In this document: positions 23,959-25,817 of the stretch, piece by piece
Layout of the letters: every line of letters begins with the position of its first letter
How positions within the stretch are numbered: position 1 is the stretch's first letter
NCBI GenBank assembly: GCA_004554205.1
Contig: SFNH01000013.1
Location: forward strand, 1-25,817
DNA length: 25,817 bases
Direction of reading: 5' to 3'
Origin: Clostridium sp.
GTDB lineage: Bacteria; Bacillota; Clostridia; Lachnospirales; Lachnospiraceae
Notes under the pieces: model-generated
Told to the model about the DNA's origin: nothing
Database searches by the model: none
Seen by the model: only the letters and a program-made list of their open reading frames with translations
Made by a program: the position numbers and the translations under genes

Positions 23959-25022
23959 GTTGATTCTCCTTTCCGGTTTCGTGAGTGTAAGAAAAAATCC
24001 GCGTAAGCACATGGCCCGCGGATGTGGTTCGTATCTATGCGGCGTAGTCTACTACTTACACCTCTGCAGTCATAGATACAGTTCTGACAATTCCAACACA
24101 GAGAAGTATACGCGCGTATTATAGGGGACGAAAGTGCAACGCGATTTTCTGATGCCTGTTCGGCATAATCAGTGGTTCTCATGATAATGATCCTGCGGCT
24201 ATACCAAAGGATCATCTTGTTCAGGCATGCATTGTCCGAGCCTCCAATATGCGCATTTCCGGCGCAAATACGCATTTTCTCAATAATGCGTTCAATTTCT
24301 GCGCAGGTGGGCAGGGAAGCCTCTGTATCCAGCGGATACAGTCTATTGAAAATGAGGCAGCCGTAGGAGCCCGGCAGACGGTGCAGAGCGAAGGCATCCC
24401 CATTCTTCTGAAAAAATCTCCACACCTTTGTCTTTTCCCAGCCCCAGCGTCGTCCCAAGGCTTCCAATGTCAAAGCGGCGCCAAGTCTCCCGAATTGAAC
24501 GGCAGGCGCCAGATAAGAAAACACATTGCCGGTCTCCTGCCAAACCGTGTGGCACCAGAGGTCCAGCCATGCATCTGATTCGCCGAATGTATAACGCTGA
24601 TCCGCAAGGCGCTGTGTGATGTTGCGGGGAAGGCAGAGAAAGCCATAGCCGTCTGTTGCGTAGACTGCTCCACTCATGCATTCGGCGCCGGAGCATTTTA
24701 CAACCCAATCGGTGACGACATATTCCAGCTTCTTTGTTTTCTCGTCAAGCGTGTAACGGATATACCCGAACCGGCTGAGCGTATCCATGATTTCCAGAGC
24801 CTCCGTGCGGCTTTTGACGCCCAGAATGCTCTTCAAGCCGACCACGCCACCGGACCACATCCCGGGCATTACATCGTTTGTGTATCCGCAGTATTTTGCC
24901 CGACCCTTGCGAAATGCCGCCCGCGAGGCCAGCTTTGCCCAATAACCCATGATTCCCTTACCGACCGGCAAATGAGTCCTGGGCAGCTTAACCCATTGGT
25001 ATCTGAACAGGCATTTCGGCAT
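23955..25022 (-). CDS. Winged-helix protein, RepA-like replication initiator candidate
   Basis: The product is 355 residues from ATG 25022 (MPKCLFRYQWVKL) with GAAAGGAGGAACCCGTC upstream. There are two winged-helix-like regions. One spans about residues 55-105 (VGLKSILGVKSRTEALEIMDTLSRFGYI), the second about 183-228 (ALTLEALGRRWGWEKTKVWRFFQKN), the latter resembling replication-initiator or DnaD-like domains. The C-terminus has a compact Cys cluster (Cys309, 312, 315, 319, then Cys338) that could bind zinc or an Fe-S cluster. It lies downstream of an iteron-like repeat array and leads the coupled pair with the HTH gene. Replication initiation is inferred; a transcriptional regulator is the main alternative. 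Confidence 0.6.
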   Translation of the reverse strand: MPKCLFRYQWVKLPRTHLPVGKGIMGYWAKLASRAAFRKGRAKYCGYTNDVMPGMWSGGVVGLKSILGVKSRTEALEIMDTLSRFGYIRYTLDEKTKKLEYVVTDWVVKCSGAECMSGAVYATDGYGFLCLPRNITQRLADQRYTFGESDAWLDLWCHTVWQETGNVFSYLAPAVQFGRLGAALTLEALGRRWGWEKTKVWRFFQKNGDAFALHRLPGSYGCLIFNRLYPLDTEASLPTCAEIERIIEKMRICAGNAHIGGSDNACLNKMILWYSRRIIIMRTTDYAEQASENRVALSSPIIRAYTSLCWNCQNCIYDCRGVSSRLRRIDTNHIRGPCAYADFFLHSRNRKGEST

Positions 25023-25053
25023 GACGGGTTCCTCCTTTCTGCGACTGGATATA

Positions 25054-25090
25054 AAAACAAGGCAGCCCCTTTAATCGAGAGACTGCCCTT
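25054..25090 (-). terminator. Terminator-like hairpin before the RepA-like gene
   Basis: On the minus strand AAGGGCAGTC (25081-25090) pairs with GGCTGCCTT (25059-25067), with one bulge and a G-U pair, followed by GTTTTTAT. It lies between the DUF5348-like gene and the ribosome site of the RepA-like gene. Confidence 0.55.
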
Positions 25091-25104
25091 GCAGTATGTG
25101 GTTA

Positions 25105-25317
25105 CTATATTCTTACTTGAAGTCCGGGTAACGATTCCTTCTGCACCCCTACGAGATATCAGTCGTTTCCGTACTCTATGCGAGTGGGTACCCATTCGTC
25201 ATTTATCAAGACCTCCATTGTAGTTCCGCAGTGCAGGCCGCCATAACTGTTTCCTTCCTCATACAAAACGTCAAAGCGATTTGTGGAGGAGTCATATATA
25301 AGTATCCCTTTTTTCAT
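25105..25317 (-). pseudogene. DUF5348-like small protein with premature TGA
   Basis: The ATG at 25317 follows CAGGAGGTAAGCCCAC. The 52-codon frame (MKKGILIYDSSTNRFDVLYE, ...YGGLHCGTTMEVLI..., ...EWVPTRIEYGND) stops at TGA 25159-25161. The same frame continues past the stop with YLVGVQKESLPGLQVRI and ends at TAG 25105-25107. DUF5348 proteins, from memory, have a conserved Trp-Tyr here (D-W-Y-L), so a TGG to TGA change is the simplest explanation. These small beta-rich proteins are common near ICE ends and their function is unknown. Other genes here use TGA as a true stop, so recoding is unlikely. Confidence 0.65.
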
Positions 25318-25396
25318 GTGGGCTTACCTCCTGACAAAGAATTTAAAAACATTTTCCCATAGTCATATTTTATGAAATTAGTACAAACCGCATCAG

Positions 25397-25402
25397 TGTC
25401 AA
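25397..25402 (-). promoter_or_regulatory. Possible -35 box upstream of the DUF5348-like gene
   Basis: A perfect TTGACA on the minus strand lies in the AT-rich stretch 25340-25410 before the DUF5348-like gene. No good -10 box stands at 16-18 bp, so this is only a candidate. Confidence 0.25.
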
Positions 25403-25474
25403 TGCAGTTCATTTTTACTTAGGGGCGTTCATGAAAAAAAACCGCAAATTCACCTTGTGTTGACCCTTCAGTTA

Positions 25475-25510
25475 ACCCATTTACTCACCCATTTGCTCAC
25501 CCATTTGTCC
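25475..25510. repeat. Three 12-bp tandem iteron-like repeats
   Basis: ACCCATTT begins at 25475, 25487 and 25499, giving three direct 12-mers (ACCCATTTACTC, ACCCATTTGCTC, ACCCATTTGTCC). A fourth ACCCATTT follows at 25517-25524. They could be initiator-binding iterons or integrase arm-type sites. Confidence 0.8.
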
Positions 25511-25550
25511 CGGTTAACCCATTTTTAGCCCTTATAAAATGGGTTAACCG
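25511..25550. repeat. Perfect 15-bp inverted repeat next to the iterons
   Basis: CGGTTAACCCATTTT (25511-25525) and AAAATGGGTTAACCG (25536-25550) are exact reverse complements with a 10-bp spacer. Each arm contains the iteron core ACCCATTT. The 359-bp gene-free stretch 25318-25676 holds this, the iterons, the AT-rich leader and the rpsI terminator. Confidence 0.85.
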
Positions 25551-25612
25551 AGGTCACATACGGTCAAAAACAGCGAAAGGCTTCAAAAACAATCAGACGA
25601 AAAGGGTATAAG

Positions 25613-25646
25613 AAAACCCCGGAAAATGCTGATTTTCCGGGGTTTT
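25613..25646 (-). terminator. rpsI intrinsic terminator (bidirectional shape)
   Basis: AAAACCCCGGAAAAT (25613-25627) and ATTTTCCGGGGTTTT (25632-25646) form a 15-bp stem with loop GCTG and A/T tails on both sides, starting 30 bp after the rpsI stop. Confidence 0.88.
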
Positions 25647-25676
25647 TGAGCTTTTGAGTTGTAAATTTGCGTCCGA

Positions 25677-25817
25677 TCAGCGCTTGCTGAACTGAGGTGC
25701 GCGACGAGCGGCTTTGAGGCCGTATTTCTTCCTTTCCTTCATGCGCGGATCGCGCGTGAGGAAACCGGCCTTCTTGAGAGCGCCACGGAGTTCGGGATCG
25801 GCAACGATCAGCGCGCG
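25677..25817 (-). CDS. rpsI: 30S ribosomal protein S9, C-terminal part (5' end outside window)
   Basis: Forty-six codons plus TGA run from the right window edge to 25677. The sequence includes FLTRDPRMKERKKYGLKAAR and the universally conserved C-terminus RAPQFSKR, which reaches the tRNA in the ribosomal P site. It is a housekeeping chromosomal gene and marks the host flank. It is intact as far as visible and is followed 30 bp later by its terminator. The 3' end of rpsI is a known integration target of some ICEs, but no duplicated rpsI end is visible elsewhere in this window. Confidence 0.97.
   Translation of the reverse strand, partial: RALIVADPELRGALKKAGFLTRDPRMKERKKYGLKAARRAPQFSKR

Noticed and set aside
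25159..25161. TGA read as tryptophan (alternative code or recoding)
   Set aside because: TGA is used as a normal stop in rpsI and in the ATGA overlaps at 22512 and 23955, so a nonsense mutation is simpler.
25475..25550. CRISPR array
   Set aside because: The repeats are 12 bp, immediately adjacent with no spacers, and no cas genes are present.
25613..25679. ICE attachment site within the rpsI end
   Set aside because: The terminator still sits 30 bp after the stop and no second copy of the rpsI 3' end was found in the window, so a boundary cannot be placed.

Overview
The window reads as a decaying integrative and conjugative element (ICE) in a moderately GC-rich, low-GC-phylum (Firmicutes, Clostridia-type) chromosome. 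Supporting signs are strong AGGAGG ribosome sites, consensus sigma-A promoters, a PrgI/VirB4/VirD4 conjugation apparatus, a Cna-B adhesin and a Gram-positive cell-wall hydrolase. The right edge is chromosomal: the last 46 codons of rpsI (ribosomal protein S9, minus strand) and its terminator. The left edge (1-1636) holds a TetR-family repressor and a divergent short-chain dehydrogenase/epimerase gene with a TetR-type operator set between them.

Almost everything from about 1,640 to 25,320 lies on the minus strand, so it is read right to left. The order of transcription is: an iteron-like repeat cluster and a 15-bp inverted repeat; a DUF5348-like small gene broken by a TGA; a winged-helix RepA-like protein; an HTH regulator; an AbiE-like toxin-antitoxin pair (module 2); then the type IV secretion operon. 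That operon holds a VirB2-like pilin, VirB6/TrbL, a NlpC/P60 hydrolase, PrgI, VirB4, three poorly known proteins (DUF5697-like, DUF6100-like, unknown) and VirD4. A second AbiE-like pair (module 1) with its own promoter follows, then an S1-domain RNA-binding protein, a YbjN-like protein, a frame-broken small gene and a 1072-residue thioester/Cna-B adhesin.

The pilus and channel proteins (VirB2, B4, B6, PrgI), the wall hydrolase and the coupling protein would form the transfer machine. The adhesin would provide contact with surfaces or partner cells, and the two toxin-antitoxin pairs would stabilise the element. No relaxase, integrase or excisionase is present. The adhesin runs directly into the antisense strand of the truncated epimerase, as expected if the distal end of the element was deleted.

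Further lesions fit decay. A 273-bp miniature inverted-repeat element with a TA target duplication separates the NlpC/P60 part of the hydrolase from its 3D domain. The DUF5348 gene has a nonsense codon, the epimerase has a 1-nt frameshift, and the gene before the adhesin is frame-broken. Regulation is visible in several places: near-consensus promoters with palindromic operators at both toxin-antitoxin pairs, a strong promoter followed by a terminator-like hairpin before the pilin gene, and similar hairpins before four other genes.
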